A stretch of 64,000 nt of DNA from the NCBI GenBank assembly GCA_022843945.1, contig JALHMR010000007.1:1-64000 (forward strand), read 5' to 3'. The position numbers were made by a program, and so were the translations under genes. Source of the stretch: Rhodospirillaceae bacterium (GTDB lineage: Bacteria; Pseudomonadota; Alphaproteobacteria; CACIAM-22H2). Below the pieces are notes generated by a model. It did not search any database. It worked only from the letters and a program-made list of their open reading frames with translations, and had not been told where the DNA came from. Positions 33,877 through 44,047 of the stretch are shown here, piece by piece (the first letter of the stretch is position 1; each line of letters opens with the position of its first letter).

Positions 33877-35000
33877 ACCTCGGCGATGAACTGGAACAGC
33901 TCCATCAGCTGCTCGGACGGCAGAAGGCGGCCGCGGAAATTCTGTGTGCCGCGATCCCAGATGACGATCGAATGGCTGAGTTTGGAGATGCTTTCGCCGA
34001 GCGAGTAGAAGTTGTTCGGGGCTGACTGCAGGAAGGTGACGAAGTCCGCCGCCGTCTTCTTCTCCTTGAAGAACAGGTCGAAGCCCTTGTGATAGGCACC
34101 GAGGTGCTTTTTGGTCTCCGACTTGGCCTGGAGGATGTGGTTCTTGATCTGCGTGCGCAGCCGGTCGAGCTCTTTCTCCAGCGCCGGCTTGACGAAATCC
34201 TTGGGCGTGGAGCTCTGGTCGAACCAGTCGAACAGCTCGGTGATCTTGCCGCGCAGCCGGTCGTATTCGAAGTCGTAGTAGATGACGCCTTTCCAGGAAT
34301 AGAAGATCTCTTCCGTGCGGTTGGGATCGAGTCCGAAGACCTTGGTCAGGGCTTCGAGATGCGTCAGGTCGCGCAGGTCCCAGAGCTGCTGCGTCAGCTG
34401 GCTGACGTGCTGGTCCATCTGGGCCGTGTCGCCGGGAAAGATCACGCTGGCCACGATGCGGAACTGGTTGTGCACGAACTGGCGGATCGCTTCCCACTCT
34501 TCCGGCTGCACGTAGAGGTATTCGTCGCGCACCTCGATGCCGGATTGCCGGAAGCGGTCCTTGAGCAGGAATGGGTCGAGCGACGGCAGGTCGGTGAAGA
34601 TCTTGAGAATCTTTTTGTCGTGCGCATACGCGTCAGGACGGTTCTTCTTGTCCAGACCGGCCGTATCCTGCAGGGCCTCGTCGAGCTTGGGATTCTGCGT
34701 GTCGATCGACACGCCACCTTCGTGCGGCTTCTCCCGGTTATAGGGGAAGTAGAGCCGGGTGCGCAGCGTCTTGCCCGGCGGCGGCGCGAACATGCCGGGC
34801 TGGTTGCGCGCCGGCTCCTTGATGATGATCACGTAGTTGAAGGCCCGGCTCTCGAACAGGAGCTTCGGCCCGGGCTCCGGCTTGGCATGCGGCTTGGGCT
34901 CGGGCGGCGGGAGGGCGGCGACGATGCCGGCCGAGATGGCGCAGGCGTTGAAGGTTCGCGATGAGCCGGCCGACAGGATTAGCTTGAGATATTGATCCAT
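33870..35000 (-). CDS. Hypothetical protein with proline-rich N-terminal linker
   Basis: A 376-aa protein I do not recognise. Residues about 35-50 are a Pro/Lys-rich linker (PPPEPKPHAKPEPGPK). A beta-rich part follows (FNYVIIIKEPARNQPG, KTLRTRLYFPYN), then a mostly helical domain with charged helices (DHVSQLTQQLWDLRDL-like region and KELDRLRTQIKNHILQAKSE). The C-terminus ends SHSIVIWDRGTQNFRGRLLP. No signal peptide or membrane segment. ATG 35000 is used; the frame is open for 7 more codons. It is transcribed toward the methyltransferase. Confidence 0.7.
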   Translation of the reverse strand: MDQYLKLILSAGSSRTFNACAISAGIVAALPPPEPKPHAKPEPGPKLLFESRAFNYVIIIKEPARNQPGMFAPPPGKTLRTRLYFPYNREKPHEGGVSIDTQNPKLDEALQDTAGLDKKNRPDAYAHDKKILKIFTDLPSLDPFLLKDRFRQSGIEVRDEYLYVQPEEWEAIRQFVHNQFRIVASVIFPGDTAQMDQHVSQLTQQLWDLRDLTHLEALTKVFGLDPNRTEEIFYSWKGVIYYDFEYDRLRGKITELFDWFDQSSTPKDFVKPALEKELDRLRTQIKNHILQAKSETKKHLGAYHKGFDLFFKEKKTAADFVTFLQSAPNNFYSLGESISKLSHSIVIWDRGTQNFRGRLLPSEQLMELFQFIAEVY

Positions 35001-35063
35001 CGCCCCGCCACCTAGCCGCAATCGCCGCCGGAAGTCATCCCGTCCGGAAGACCGGGGCGCGCA

Positions 35064-35138
35064 TGGTGCCGGGTGAGGGGATTGAACCCCCGACCTTCGG
35101 TTTACAAAACCGCTGCTCTACCGCTGAGCTAACCCGGC
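35064..35138 (-). tRNA. tRNA-Thr (anticodon TGT)
   Basis: Reading the minus strand from 35138: acceptor GCCGGGT, D arm with GCTCAGCGGTAGAGC, anticodon loop TTTGTAA (anticodon TGT, Thr), T arm GGGGGTTCAATCCCC, and acceptor ACCCGGC followed by discriminator A. The CCA end is encoded at 35064-35066. The cloverleaf is complete apart from a G-A mismatch at the base of the anticodon stem. Confidence 0.95.
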
Positions 35139-35303
35139 CCCTGAGCCCGGACAACGAATATCCCAATCGGCCACGCGGCGTCCACGGAATCGGTCCTGCG
35201 CGGCCGCCGTTTGACCGGGAACGGCCGCCCTCCCGTCCCGTTCTGGTAGAAGGTAACGGGACCCGCCCCCGCCGGCGGGTGTTGTCGCACGCACGGAGTT
35301 TCG

Positions 35304-36074
35304 ATGGCTGCCAAGGCATATATCGTCACCGGCTCGTCCTCGGGCATCGGCTTCACGGTCGCGCAGGCCCTGGTCCGGGATGGGCACAAGATCGTCGTCC
35401 ATGGCTCCTCGCGGCCCAAGGTCGAGGAGGCGGCGCGCCAGCTGGGGAATGTCCCGGCCCTCGTCGCCGATCTCCACGAGCCGGGGGCGGGTGCCGAGAT
35501 CGTCAGCTTCGCCATCGCCGCGCACGGACGGGTCGACGGCGTGGTCAACAATGCCGGTATCTTTCCGCGTGGCGACATCCAGAGCACCGATACGGCGCTG
35601 TTCGATCGCATCTTCGCGGTCAATGTCCGCGCCCCCCTGCTCATCTGCCAGGCGGCGGTGGCGGCCTTTCGCGCGCAAGGCTCCGGTGGTTCGATCGTCA
35701 ACATCGGCTCGCTCAACGCCTGGTGCGGCCAGACGGACCTGCTGCCCTATTCGATGTCGAAAGGCGCCCTGATGACCCTGACCCGCAACCTCGGCGACGC
35801 GCTGTCGGCCGAGCGGATCCGGGTCAACCAACTCAATGTCGGCTGGACGCTCACCGACACGGAGATCGCCACCCAGCGCCGGGAAGGCCGCCCGGACGAC
35901 TGGTTCAAGCGCCTCAACCCCTTGTCCGCGCCGACCGGCAGCCTGCTGACGCCGGCGATGGTGGCCGAGCACGTCCTGTTCTGGCTGTCGGAGCGCTCCG
36001 CCCCGGTCACCGGGCAGGTCTACGAGGTCGAGCAGTACCCGGTGATCGGGCGGAACCTGATCAATCGCCTTTGA
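35304..36074 (+). CDS. SDR family oxidoreductase
   Basis: Short-chain dehydrogenase/reductase, 256 aa. It has the cofactor loop TGSSSGIG (residues 10-17), NNAG at 82-85, and the Ser136/Tyr149/Lys153 triad in IVNIGSL ... YSMSK. HGSS after the second strand and the absence of an acidic residue there leave NADP as possible as NAD. ATG 35304 has ACGGAG upstream. It stands alone between the tRNA and the TRAP operon; substrate not predictable. Confidence 0.92.
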   Translation: MAAKAYIVTGSSSGIGFTVAQALVRDGHKIVVHGSSRPKVEEAARQLGNVPALVADLHEPGAGAEIVSFAIAAHGRVDGVVNNAGIFPRGDIQSTDTALFDRIFAVNVRAPLLICQAAVAAFRAQGSGGSIVNIGSLNAWCGQTDLLPYSMSKGALMTLTRNLGDALSAERIRVNQLNVGWTLTDTEIATQRREGRPDDWFKRLNPLSAPTGSLLTPAMVAEHVLFWLSERSAPVTGQVYEVEQYPVIGRNLINRL

Positions 36075-36146
36075 CTGGCAGGCGGCTTGCGAGTCCCCGG
36101 GCAAGCGGCCATGATCGCGACAAATCCGACTCTGGGGAGAATTTCC

Positions 36147-37184
36147 ATGATCGTTAATCTGACGCGCGCGATTGCCGTGATCGCCGCCGCCCTGTGGCTG
36201 GCGCCCGCCCCCGTTTCTCAAGCCTGGGCCCAACAGGCCAAGTACGTCGCCAAGATCGGCCATCTCGAAGCGCCCACCCAACCCCGGCATCAGGGGCTGA
36301 TCAAGGTGGCCGCCCTGGTCAAGGAGCGCACCAACGGCGAGGTCGAGTTCCAGCTTTTCCCGGCCTCGCAGCTCGGCAATGCCCGCCAGATGAACGAAGG
36401 CGTCCAGCTCGGCACCCTCGAGGGCACGGTGATGCCGGGTGGTTTCCTCGGCGGCTTCAATCCGGTCGTCTCGGTGCTCGATATTCCCTTCCTGCTGCCG
36501 GCCGACCGGGCGACAGCGCAGAAGCTGCGCGAAGGGGCCATGGGCAAGGCGATCCTCGACAGCTTCAACTCGCGTGGCTTCGTGGCCATCGGCATCTGGC
36601 CGAACGGCCGCAAGAACATCACGTCGAACAAGCCGATCGATACGGCGGAGGCGATGAAAGGCCAGCGCTTCCGGGTGATGGATTCGAAGATCCTGGTGGA
36701 GCAGTTCAACGGGGTCGGCGCCTCGGCCATCCCGATCAATTTCGGCGAGCTCTACACCGCGCTGCAGACCGGCGTGGTCGACGGCCAGGAGAACCCGCTC
36801 GACACCATCTACACGATGAAGTTCCACGAGGTGCAGAAGAACCTGCTGCTCACCGATCACGGTGTGCTCGACGACATCATCCTGTTCAATCCCGGCTGGT
36901 GGGGCCGCCTGCCCGCCGGCCATCGCGACGTCATCGCCAAGGCCTTCGACGAGGCGCGGCCCGAGGTCGAGCGGACCAAGGAGGCGGCCCAGAAGACGGC
37001 GCTCGACGGGATCAAGACCGGCGCCATCCAGGTTCGCGAGACCAGCGAGGCCGATCGCCAGAAGCTGCGCGCGCTGATGTACCCCAAGGCACGGGCGGCG
37101 TTCCTCGAGCGCGCCGGCGCCGAGGGCCAGAAGGTCATCGACGTCTACGAGGCCGAGCTCAAGCGCCTGGGCATCGCGAACTGA
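36147..37184 (+). CDS. TRAP transporter substrate-binding protein (DctP)
   Basis: Periplasmic receptor, 345 aa, of a TRAP transporter. The Sec signal ends APVSQAWAQ. DctP landmarks are KVAALVKERTNGEVEFQLFPASQLGNARQMNEGVQLG, and the carboxylate-binding Arg region KGQRFRVMDSKIL with GLYTALQTGVVDGQENPL-like ELYTALQTGVVDGQENP. ATG 36147 has GGGGAGAA upstream; the open frame extends 60 bp earlier without a start site. First of a five-gene set ending in the URC1/URC4-like genes, so a pyrimidine-related ligand is a reasonable hypothesis. Confidence 0.94.
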   Translation: MIVNLTRAIAVIAAALWLAPAPVSQAWAQQAKYVAKIGHLEAPTQPRHQGLIKVAALVKERTNGEVEFQLFPASQLGNARQMNEGVQLGTLEGTVMPGGFLGGFNPVVSVLDIPFLLPADRATAQKLREGAMGKAILDSFNSRGFVAIGIWPNGRKNITSNKPIDTAEAMKGQRFRVMDSKILVEQFNGVGASAIPINFGELYTALQTGVVDGQENPLDTIYTMKFHEVQKNLLLTDHGVLDDIILFNPGWWGRLPAGHRDVIAKAFDEARPEVERTKEAAQKTALDGIKTGAIQVRETSEADRQKLRALMYPKARAAFLERAGAEGQKVIDVYEAELKRLGIAN

Positions 37185-37205
37185 GACGCGCCTGACGCAA
37201 GACCG

Positions 37206-37715
37206 GTGATCGAAGCGGCCCTGCGCGGCCTGCGGCGCGTCGAGCGCGCGCTGCTGGCCGGCATCCTGCTCGTGCTGTCGGCGGCCTTCGTCGTCAACAT
37301 CGCCGTGCGCAGCCTGCTGCCGGCTTACGCGTCGACCTTCGCCTGGATCGACGAGTTCGGCGTCTTCGCCCTGGCCTGGGTGGTGTTCCTCGGCCTCGGT
37401 CTGGCGCTGGAGCGGCGGCAGCACATCGCCATGACGGCGCTGCGCGAAAGCTTCGGGCCGGCGGCGCAGCGGGCGGTGACGATCGGGGTCAACCTCGTCG
37501 GCCTGCTGTTCTGCCTCTATCTCGCCAAGCTCGGCTTCGACATCGCTCGGCTGGTGGCGCGCAGCGGTCAGATCAGCCCGATCCTCAATGTCTCGATGGT
37601 CTGGCTCTATGCCGTCGTGCCGCTGGGCTTCCTGCTGCTGGCGCTGCGCTACCTGCTGCTGCTCTGTGGCGTGGCGCCGCCGCCCGCCGAGGTGAGTGCG
37701 GAGAGCCAGCTGTGA
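37206..37715 (+). CDS. TRAP transporter small permease (DctQ)
   Basis: A 169-aa small membrane subunit with four hydrophobic segments (LLAGILLVLSAAFVVNIAVR onward) and the DctQ signature FAWIDEFGVFALAWVVFLGLGLALERRQHIAM. GTG start at 37206, 21 bp after dctP. The stop overlaps the dctM start by 4 bp (GTGA). It stabilises the large permease. Confidence 0.93.
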   Translation: MIEAALRGLRRVERALLAGILLVLSAAFVVNIAVRSLLPAYASTFAWIDEFGVFALAWVVFLGLGLALERRQHIAMTALRESFGPAAQRAVTIGVNLVGLLFCLYLAKLGFDIARLVARSGQISPILNVSMVWLYAVVPLGFLLLALRYLLLLCGVAPPPAEVSAESQL

Positions 37716-38992
37716 TCGTCGTCGGCCTGTGTGCGCTCGCCGCTCTGATGCTGGTCCTCGGCTTCGAGATGTTCCTGGTCATGGGTGTGCCCAGCGTCGT
37801 GGCCAAGTACGCCTTCAACCCCTTCATGCCGGACATCGTGATCATCCAGAAGATCGTCGGCGGGCTCGGCGCCTCGACTCTGCTCGCGATCCCGTTCTTC
37901 ATCTTCGCCGCCGACCTGATGACCCGCGGCGAGATCGCCCGGCGGCTGACCACCCTGGTCAAGGCGACGATGGGCCATTACGCCGGCGGCGTCGGCCACA
38001 CCGCGGTCGTCTCCTGCATGGCCTTTGGCTCGGTCTGCGGCTCGGCGCCGGCGACGGTCGCGGCCCTCGGTCGGCTGCTCTACCCTGAGCTGCTGCGCGC
38101 CGGCTACCGCGAGCGTTTCTCGCTGGGCCTGATCGCCGCGAGCGCCGAATGTGCGCTGCTCATCCCGCCGAGCATCACCCTCATCATCTATGGCTGGCTC
38201 ACCGGCACCTCGATCGCGGCGCTGTTCGCCGGAGGTCTGGCGGTCGGCATCGTGCTGGGTCTCGGCTTCATGCTGCAGGTGCAGCTGGAAACCTGGCGCA
38301 GCGGCGCCAAGCCGGGACCGAAGCCGGCGCCGGGCGAGCGCTGGCAGGCCTTCGTCGCGGGGCTCTGGGCGCTGGGTATGCCGGTGATCATCCTCGGCGG
38401 CATCTATGGCGGTATCTTCACCGCCACCGAGGCCGCGGCCGTCGCCGTCGGCTACGCCATCTTCGTCGAGACCGTGATCTTCCGCGCCTACGGTTTCGCC
38501 GAGCTGATGATCATCGCCGAGCGCAGCGCGGTGACCATCGGCGTGGTCTTCATCCTGCTCGGCATGGGCTCGCTGGTCTCCTACTTCATCACGCTGGCCC
38601 GCGTGCCCGACCTGCTGCTCGTCTTCCTGCAGGACAACCAGGTCAACTGGGTGATGTTCCTGCTGGCGGTGAACGTCGTGCTGTTCGTCGCCGGCATGTT
38701 CGTCGACCCCAACTCGATCCTGCTGGTCATGGTGCCGGCGCTCTACCCGGTCTCGGTGGCGCTGGGCATCGACCCGGTGCATTTCGGCCTGGTGATCTGC
38801 CTCAACATCTGCATCGGCATGGTCACGCCGCCCTTCGGCCTCGACCTCTTCGTGGCCTCGAGCACGCTGGGCCGGCCGGTCGAGCAGATCATCGCCGGGA
38901 TCTGGCCCTTCGTCCTGACTAACATATTGGTTTTGATGATAATATCCTACGTGCCGGCGATCTCGACGGCGCTGCCGCGGCTGCTGCTCTGA
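37712..38992 (+). CDS. TRAP transporter large permease (DctM)
   Basis: A 426-aa, twelve-segment ion-coupled permease. Typical features are MGVPSVVAKYAF near the start, IPFFIFAADLMTRGEIARRL, FGSVCGSAPATVAALGRLLYPEL, ECALLIPPSITLIIYGWLTGTSIAALF, and GMVTPPFGLDLFVASSTLGRP. GTG 37712 lies in a GTGA overlap with dctQ. The next gene begins 39 bp downstream on the same strand, without an obvious terminator. Confidence 0.95.
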   Translation: MIVVGLCALAALMLVLGFEMFLVMGVPSVVAKYAFNPFMPDIVIIQKIVGGLGASTLLAIPFFIFAADLMTRGEIARRLTTLVKATMGHYAGGVGHTAVVSCMAFGSVCGSAPATVAALGRLLYPELLRAGYRERFSLGLIAASAECALLIPPSITLIIYGWLTGTSIAALFAGGLAVGIVLGLGFMLQVQLETWRSGAKPGPKPAPGERWQAFVAGLWALGMPVIILGGIYGGIFTATEAAAVAVGYAIFVETVIFRAYGFAELMIIAERSAVTIGVVFILLGMGSLVSYFITLARVPDLLLVFLQDNQVNWVMFLLAVNVVLFVAGMFVDPNSILLVMVPALYPVSVALGIDPVHFGLVICLNICIGMVTPPFGLDLFVASSTLGRPVEQIIAGIWPFVLTNILVLMIISYVPAISTALPRLLL

Positions 38993-39031
38993 TCTCTGCT
39001 ATACTGTCTTTTTAGCGAGGCCTAGCACCCC

Positions 39032-40285
<1,254 letters not shown>

Positions 40286-40307
40286 TTTCTGCCGTGACCC
40301 AGTCCCC

Positions 40308-41543
40308 GTGAAAACGCCCGACGACAGCCGCGCCGCGATCGCCTATCTGCGCTCCACCCGGGCGATCCGCGAGCGCTGCGGCATGGTCTTCGCCGCCGGC
40401 GAGGCCGATCGCCTGCCGCATTTTCGGCTGCACCTGGACAAGCTGCCGGCGACCGCGCGCCTCGTCGCGGAGACGATTCGCGCCAACTATCCCACCCTCG
40501 ACATTCCCTATCACAGCCGCTGGCGGCATTTCGCCGCGGGCGGAAGCGACCGCTGGGCGGCGCTGGCGTCGCGGCTCTCGGTGTCGGTCGAGGAGCGGGC
40601 GCGCCTGCGCTTCGATCTCGCGGTGACCAGCGTCCTGCTCGATGCCGGCGCCGGCATGGTCTGGCGCTACCGCGAGGCCGCCTCCGGCCAGACCCTGTCG
40701 CGCTCGGAAGGCCTGGCGGTGGCGAGCTTCGACATGTTTGTCGCCGGGGCGTTCTCCGATCACGCCGGTGATCCGCTGCGCGCCGATGCCGCGGCCCTGC
40801 AGCGCTGCGGCGAGGCGCTTCTCGCCCGGGGCTTCCAGGTGAGCGCCGACAATCCGCTGGTCGGACTGGCCGGGCGTGCCGGTCTGCTGCGCCGCCTGGG
40901 CGAGGCGCTGGCCGCCGACCGCGAACTGTTCGGCGAGCCCGGTCGGATCGGCCATCTCGCCGACTTCCTGCGGGGGCGGGCGCGGGACGGAACGCTCGCC
41001 GCGACGGAGATCCTCGACGCCGTGCTGCGGGGGTTCTCTTCGATCTGGCCAGGCCGCGAGGCGATCGACGGCGTCAACCTGGGCGATGTCTGGCGTCATT
41101 CGGCGATCCGCACCGGCGGTCGCAGCGACGGGCTGGTGCCGTTCCACAAGCTGTCGCAGTGGCTGAGCTACTCGCTGGTCGAGCCGCTGGAGGAACTGGG
41201 AATTGCCGTCACTGGCCTCGACGCCTTGACCGGCCTGCCGGAATACCGCAACGGCGGCCTGTTCATCGACAGCGGCGTGCTGGAGCCGCGGGACCCTGAA
41301 ATGTTGCGCGCCCGCCACGCCGTGGGCTCGGAAGCGATCGTCGAGTGGCGGGCGCTGACCGTGATCCTGCTCGACCGCATCGCTGATCTTGTCCGGGCCG
41401 AGCTGCGGCTTGACGCCTCCCGCTTCCCGCTGGCCAAGATTCTCGAAGGTGGGACGTGGAGCGCCGGGCGGCGGCTGGCGCGCGAACGCCGGGCTGACGG
41501 CGGCCCGCCCCTCACCATCGACAGCGACGGCACGGTTTTTTAG
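40308..41543 (+). CDS. DUF1688 family protein, URC4-like (uracil catabolism)
   Basis: A 411-aa member of DUF1688, the URC4 family needed for uracil breakdown by the URC route (known from Lachancea kluyveri and conserved in bacteria). Recognisable stretches are IPYHSRWRHFAAGG near residue 65, GMVWRYREAASGQTLSRSEGLAVASF, FHKLSQWLSYSLVEPLEELG and GLPEYRNGGLFIDSGVL. Start: GTG 40308, 22 bp after the URC1-like stop; the frame is open upstream only through the neighbour. Biochemical step unresolved in the literature I know. A 7-bp GC hairpin (41550-41567) follows the stop codon. Confidence 0.9.
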   Translation: MKTPDDSRAAIAYLRSTRAIRERCGMVFAAGEADRLPHFRLHLDKLPATARLVAETIRANYPTLDIPYHSRWRHFAAGGSDRWAALASRLSVSVEERARLRFDLAVTSVLLDAGAGMVWRYREAASGQTLSRSEGLAVASFDMFVAGAFSDHAGDPLRADAAALQRCGEALLARGFQVSADNPLVGLAGRAGLLRRLGEALAADRELFGEPGRIGHLADFLRGRARDGTLAATEILDAVLRGFSSIWPGREAIDGVNLGDVWRHSAIRTGGRSDGLVPFHKLSQWLSYSLVEPLEELGIAVTGLDALTGLPEYRNGGLFIDSGVLEPRDPEMLRARHAVGSEAIVEWRALTVILLDRIADLVRAELRLDASRFPLAKILEGGTWSAGRRLARERRADGGPPLTIDSDGTVF

Positions 41544-41549
41544 GCATAG

Positions 41550-41567
41550 AGCGCCCCTATGGGCGCT
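41550..41567 (+). terminator. Hairpin after the URC4-like gene
   Basis: AGCGCCC pairs with GGGCGCT around the loop CTAT, 6 bases after the stop codon. There is no T-run, so it would be a weak or Rho-assisted terminator separating the URC genes from the phosphonate locus. Confidence 0.45.
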
Positions 41568-41574
41568 ATTCGTA

Positions 41575-41591
41575 CAATCGATTGGACCTAT
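41575..41591. promoter_or_regulatory. Putative LysR operator upstream of AEP transporter operon
   Basis: CAATCGATTGGACCTAT, containing the 10-bp palindrome CAATCGATTG. An identical 17-bp copy lies between lysR and phnW (50834-50850). It is 227 bp from the binding-protein start; the intervening leader (41592-41818) holds no convincing gene. Confidence 0.65.
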
Positions 41592-41818
41592 AGGCACGCG
41601 CTTTGCACCATCGCTGGCCGGTGCAGCGACGTCATCGGCCAGTCCGGGGCATGCATCGGGAGGTGACACGCGCGCGTAACACAGATGGGTTACACGGACC
41701 GCGGCTGTATTCACGGCCTGCGGCTGTGCTAGCCTTTAAACAGTAACAATCGTTAACGCGGGCCTCCGGCCGGCGTTGATCGCAAAACCGTTAAACCAGA
41801 ACAGAAGGGGTGGCTTCG

Positions 41819-42871
41819 ATGGATGGATTTCTTCGCAATCGGCCGATGATCGGCCTGTTTGCCGCCGCTGCCGGCGTCGCGCTGGCCGTCGGCTTTGCCG
41901 GCGAGGCCTCGGCGCAGCAACGCACGCGCCTCACCGTCTATACGGCCCTCGAGAACGACCAGCTTCAGCCCTACAAGCAGGCGTTCGAGAACGACGTCAA
42001 GGACGTCGAGATCGCCTGGGTCCGCGATTCCACGGGCGTGATGACCGCGCGTCTTCTCGCCGAGAAGGACAATCCGCGGGCCGACGTGATCTGGGGCCTC
42101 TCGGCTTCCAGCGTCGTGCTGTTCGAGAAGCAGGGCATGCTCGCGCCCTACACGCCCAAGGGCGCCGACCAGATCAAGGCCGTATTCCGCGACAGCAAGA
42201 ACCCGATGGTCTGGACCGGCATGGACGCCTACCTGTCGGTGGTCTGCTTCAACACCGCCGAGGCCGGGAAGACCAACGCGCCCAAGCCCGTCTCCTGGGA
42301 AGACCTGACCAAGCCTGCCTACAAGAACCAGATCGTCATGCCCAACCCCGCCTCCTCGGGCACGGGTTACCTCACCATCGCTGCCTGGCTGCAGCTGATG
42401 GGCGAGGCCAAGGGCTGGCAGTACATGGACGCGCTGCACCAGAACGTCGCGGTCTATACCCATTCCGGCTCGGCGCCGTGCGTCCAGGCGGCGCGCGGCG
42501 AGCGCCTGATGGGCATCGGCTTCGACATGCGCGGCGCCAGCGAGAAGAGCAAGGGCGCGCCCATCGACATCATCCTGCCCAAGGAAGGGGCGGGCTGGGA
42601 GATGGAAGCCTCGGCCATCGTCAAGGGCACCAAGAACCTGGCCGCGGCGCAGAAGCTCATCGACTGGTCGGTCACCAAGCAGGCGAACGAGCTCTACAAC
42701 AAGCACTACGCGATCGTGGCGCATCCGGACTCGAAGAACATCCCGCCGAACTACCCGGCCAATGCCGAGCAGTCGATGGTCAAGAACGACCTGGCGTGGA
42801 TGGCCAACGAGCGCGAGCGCATCCTGGCCGAATGGACCAAGCGCTACGACGGCAAGTCGGCGCCGAAGTGA
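41819..42871 (+). CDS. Putative 2-aminoethylphosphonate ABC transporter substrate-binding protein
   Basis: Periplasmic receptor, 350 aa. Signal peptide (PMIGLFAAAAGVALAVGFAGEASA), then an iron/AEP-binding-type fold: RLTVYTALENDQLQPYKQAF, RADVIWGLSASSVVLFEKQG, VMPNPASSGTGYLTIAAWLQ. The SSGTGY loop is typical of phosphonate and phosphate-group binders in this family. ATG 41819 has GAAGGGG upstream. AEP as ligand is inferred from the phnWAY genes 9 kb downstream and the shared operator. A strong terminator-like hairpin follows. Confidence 0.9.
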   Translation: MDGFLRNRPMIGLFAAAAGVALAVGFAGEASAQQRTRLTVYTALENDQLQPYKQAFENDVKDVEIAWVRDSTGVMTARLLAEKDNPRADVIWGLSASSVVLFEKQGMLAPYTPKGADQIKAVFRDSKNPMVWTGMDAYLSVVCFNTAEAGKTNAPKPVSWEDLTKPAYKNQIVMPNPASSGTGYLTIAAWLQLMGEAKGWQYMDALHQNVAVYTHSGSAPCVQAARGERLMGIGFDMRGASEKSKGAPIDIILPKEGAGWEMEASAIVKGTKNLAAAQKLIDWSVTKQANELYNKHYAIVAHPDSKNIPPNYPANAEQSMVKNDLAWMANERERILAEWTKRYDGKSAPK

Positions 42872-42900
42872 TCGGCCGGCTTCGCACTGATGCATGACAA

Positions 42901-42942
42901 TGGCCCCCGGGCCCGCTAAAACGGGCCGGGGGCCAGTTTTTC
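42901..42942 (+). terminator. Intra-operon terminator/attenuator after the AEP-binding protein
   Basis: A 14-bp GC stem with one bulged G (left arm 42901-42915, right arm 42922-42935, loop CTAAAA) followed by GTTTTT. It meets the criteria of a Rho-independent terminator yet ends 2-3 bases before the ATPase start at 42944. The G-run in the right arm is the only Shine-Dalgarno-like sequence for that gene. Confidence 0.85.
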
Positions 42943-42943
42943 C

Positions 42944-44044
42944 ATGACCAACACGACGACCGGGCCGGGCAGCGCCGCGCCCTATCTGAAGATCGAGCAC
43001 TTGAGCAAGCTGTTTGGCAGCTTTGCCGCGCTCAAGGACGTCTCGCTGACCATCTATCCCGGCGAGTTCGTCTGCTTCCTCGGGCCTTCGGGCTGCGGCA
43101 AGACGACGCTGCTGCGCGCTATCGCCGGGCTCGACGTCCAGACCACCGGCAAGATCGAGCAGGGCGGCCGCGACATCTCCCGTCTGCCGCCGTCGGAGCG
43201 CGATTTCGGCATCGTCTTCCAGTCCTACGCGCTGTTTCCCAACCTGAACGTCACCGACAATGTCGGCTATGGCCTGACAAGCCGCGGCATGAAGCGCGCC
43301 GATATCACGGCGCGGGTGAAGGAGCTACTCGATCTCGTCGGCTTGCCGGATTCCGGCGCCAAGTATCCCGCCCAGCTTTCCGGCGGCCAGCAGCAGCGCG
43401 TGGCCCTGGCCCGCGCCCTGGCGACCTCGCCCGGCCTGCTGCTGCTCGACGAGCCGCTCTCGGCGCTCGACGCCCGCGTGCGCGTGCGCCTGCGGCACGA
43501 GATCCGGTCGGTGCAGCGCCGGCTCGGTCTGACCACCGTCATGGTGACGCACGACCAGGAAGAGGCGCTGACCATGGCCGACCGCATCGTGGTGATGAAC
43601 CACGGCGTCATCGAGCAGGTCGGCAGCCCGTCGGAGATCTACCGCCTGCCAGCCACGCCGTTCGTCGCCGATTTCGTCGGCACCATGAATTTCCTCGACG
43701 GGCTGCTGGCCGGGCCGGGCCGCGTGAGCTTCGCCGGGCTCGACCTCACCGTGCCCACCGACGGCCTGGCGGCCAACAGCAACGTGCGCCTGTGCATCCG
43801 GCCCGAGGACGTCGCGGTGCGCAATCTCGACGCCAGCACGCCCAACCTGCTGCCGGTCGAGATCCGCGCGCTCGATTTCCTGGGCTCGTTCTGCCGGGCG
43901 ACGCTCAAGCCGACGGCGGGCAAGGGCAGCGAGATCGTCGCCGACTTCTCGATCAATCTGATGCGCGATCTCAACCTTGAGGTCGGCAAGCGGCTGTCGA
44001 TAGCGCTACCGGCGGACCGGCTGCGCGTTTTCGCCGCGGCCTGA
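42944..44044 (+). CDS. Putative 2-aminoethylphosphonate ABC transporter ATP-binding protein
   Basis: Import ATPase, 366 aa. Walker A GPSGCGKTT, Q-loop FQSYALFPNL, signature LSGGQQQRVALARAL, Walker B LLLDEPLSALD, H-loop THDQEEAL. A TOBE domain (from about 285) ends the protein. It is of the FbpC/PhnT kind. ATG 42944 is the first Met, directly at the foot of the terminator hairpin and lacking an ordinary ribosome site. Four bases separate it from the fused permease. Confidence 0.92.
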   Translation: MTNTTTGPGSAAPYLKIEHLSKLFGSFAALKDVSLTIYPGEFVCFLGPSGCGKTTLLRAIAGLDVQTTGKIEQGGRDISRLPPSERDFGIVFQSYALFPNLNVTDNVGYGLTSRGMKRADITARVKELLDLVGLPDSGAKYPAQLSGGQQQRVALARALATSPGLLLLDEPLSALDARVRVRLRHEIRSVQRRLGLTTVMVTHDQEEALTMADRIVVMNHGVIEQVGSPSEIYRLPATPFVADFVGTMNFLDGLLAGPGRVSFAGLDLTVPTDGLAANSNVRLCIRPEDVAVRNLDASTPNLLPVEIRALDFLGSFCRATLKPTAGKGSEIVADFSINLMRDLNLEVGKRLSIALPADRLRVFAAA

Positions 44045-44047
44045 TCC

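Noticed and set aside
35118-37424. A 768-codon open frame on the minus strand
   Set aside because: Crosses the tRNA-adjacent region and is antisense to the SDR and DctP genes, which have convincing motifs.
41663-41746. A 27-codon GTG frame with a good ribosome site in the leader of the AEP transporter operon
   Set aside because: GGGAGG overlaps the start codon too closely, the peptide has no feature, and nothing else supports translation. It could be a leader peptide, but the evidence is too thin to list.
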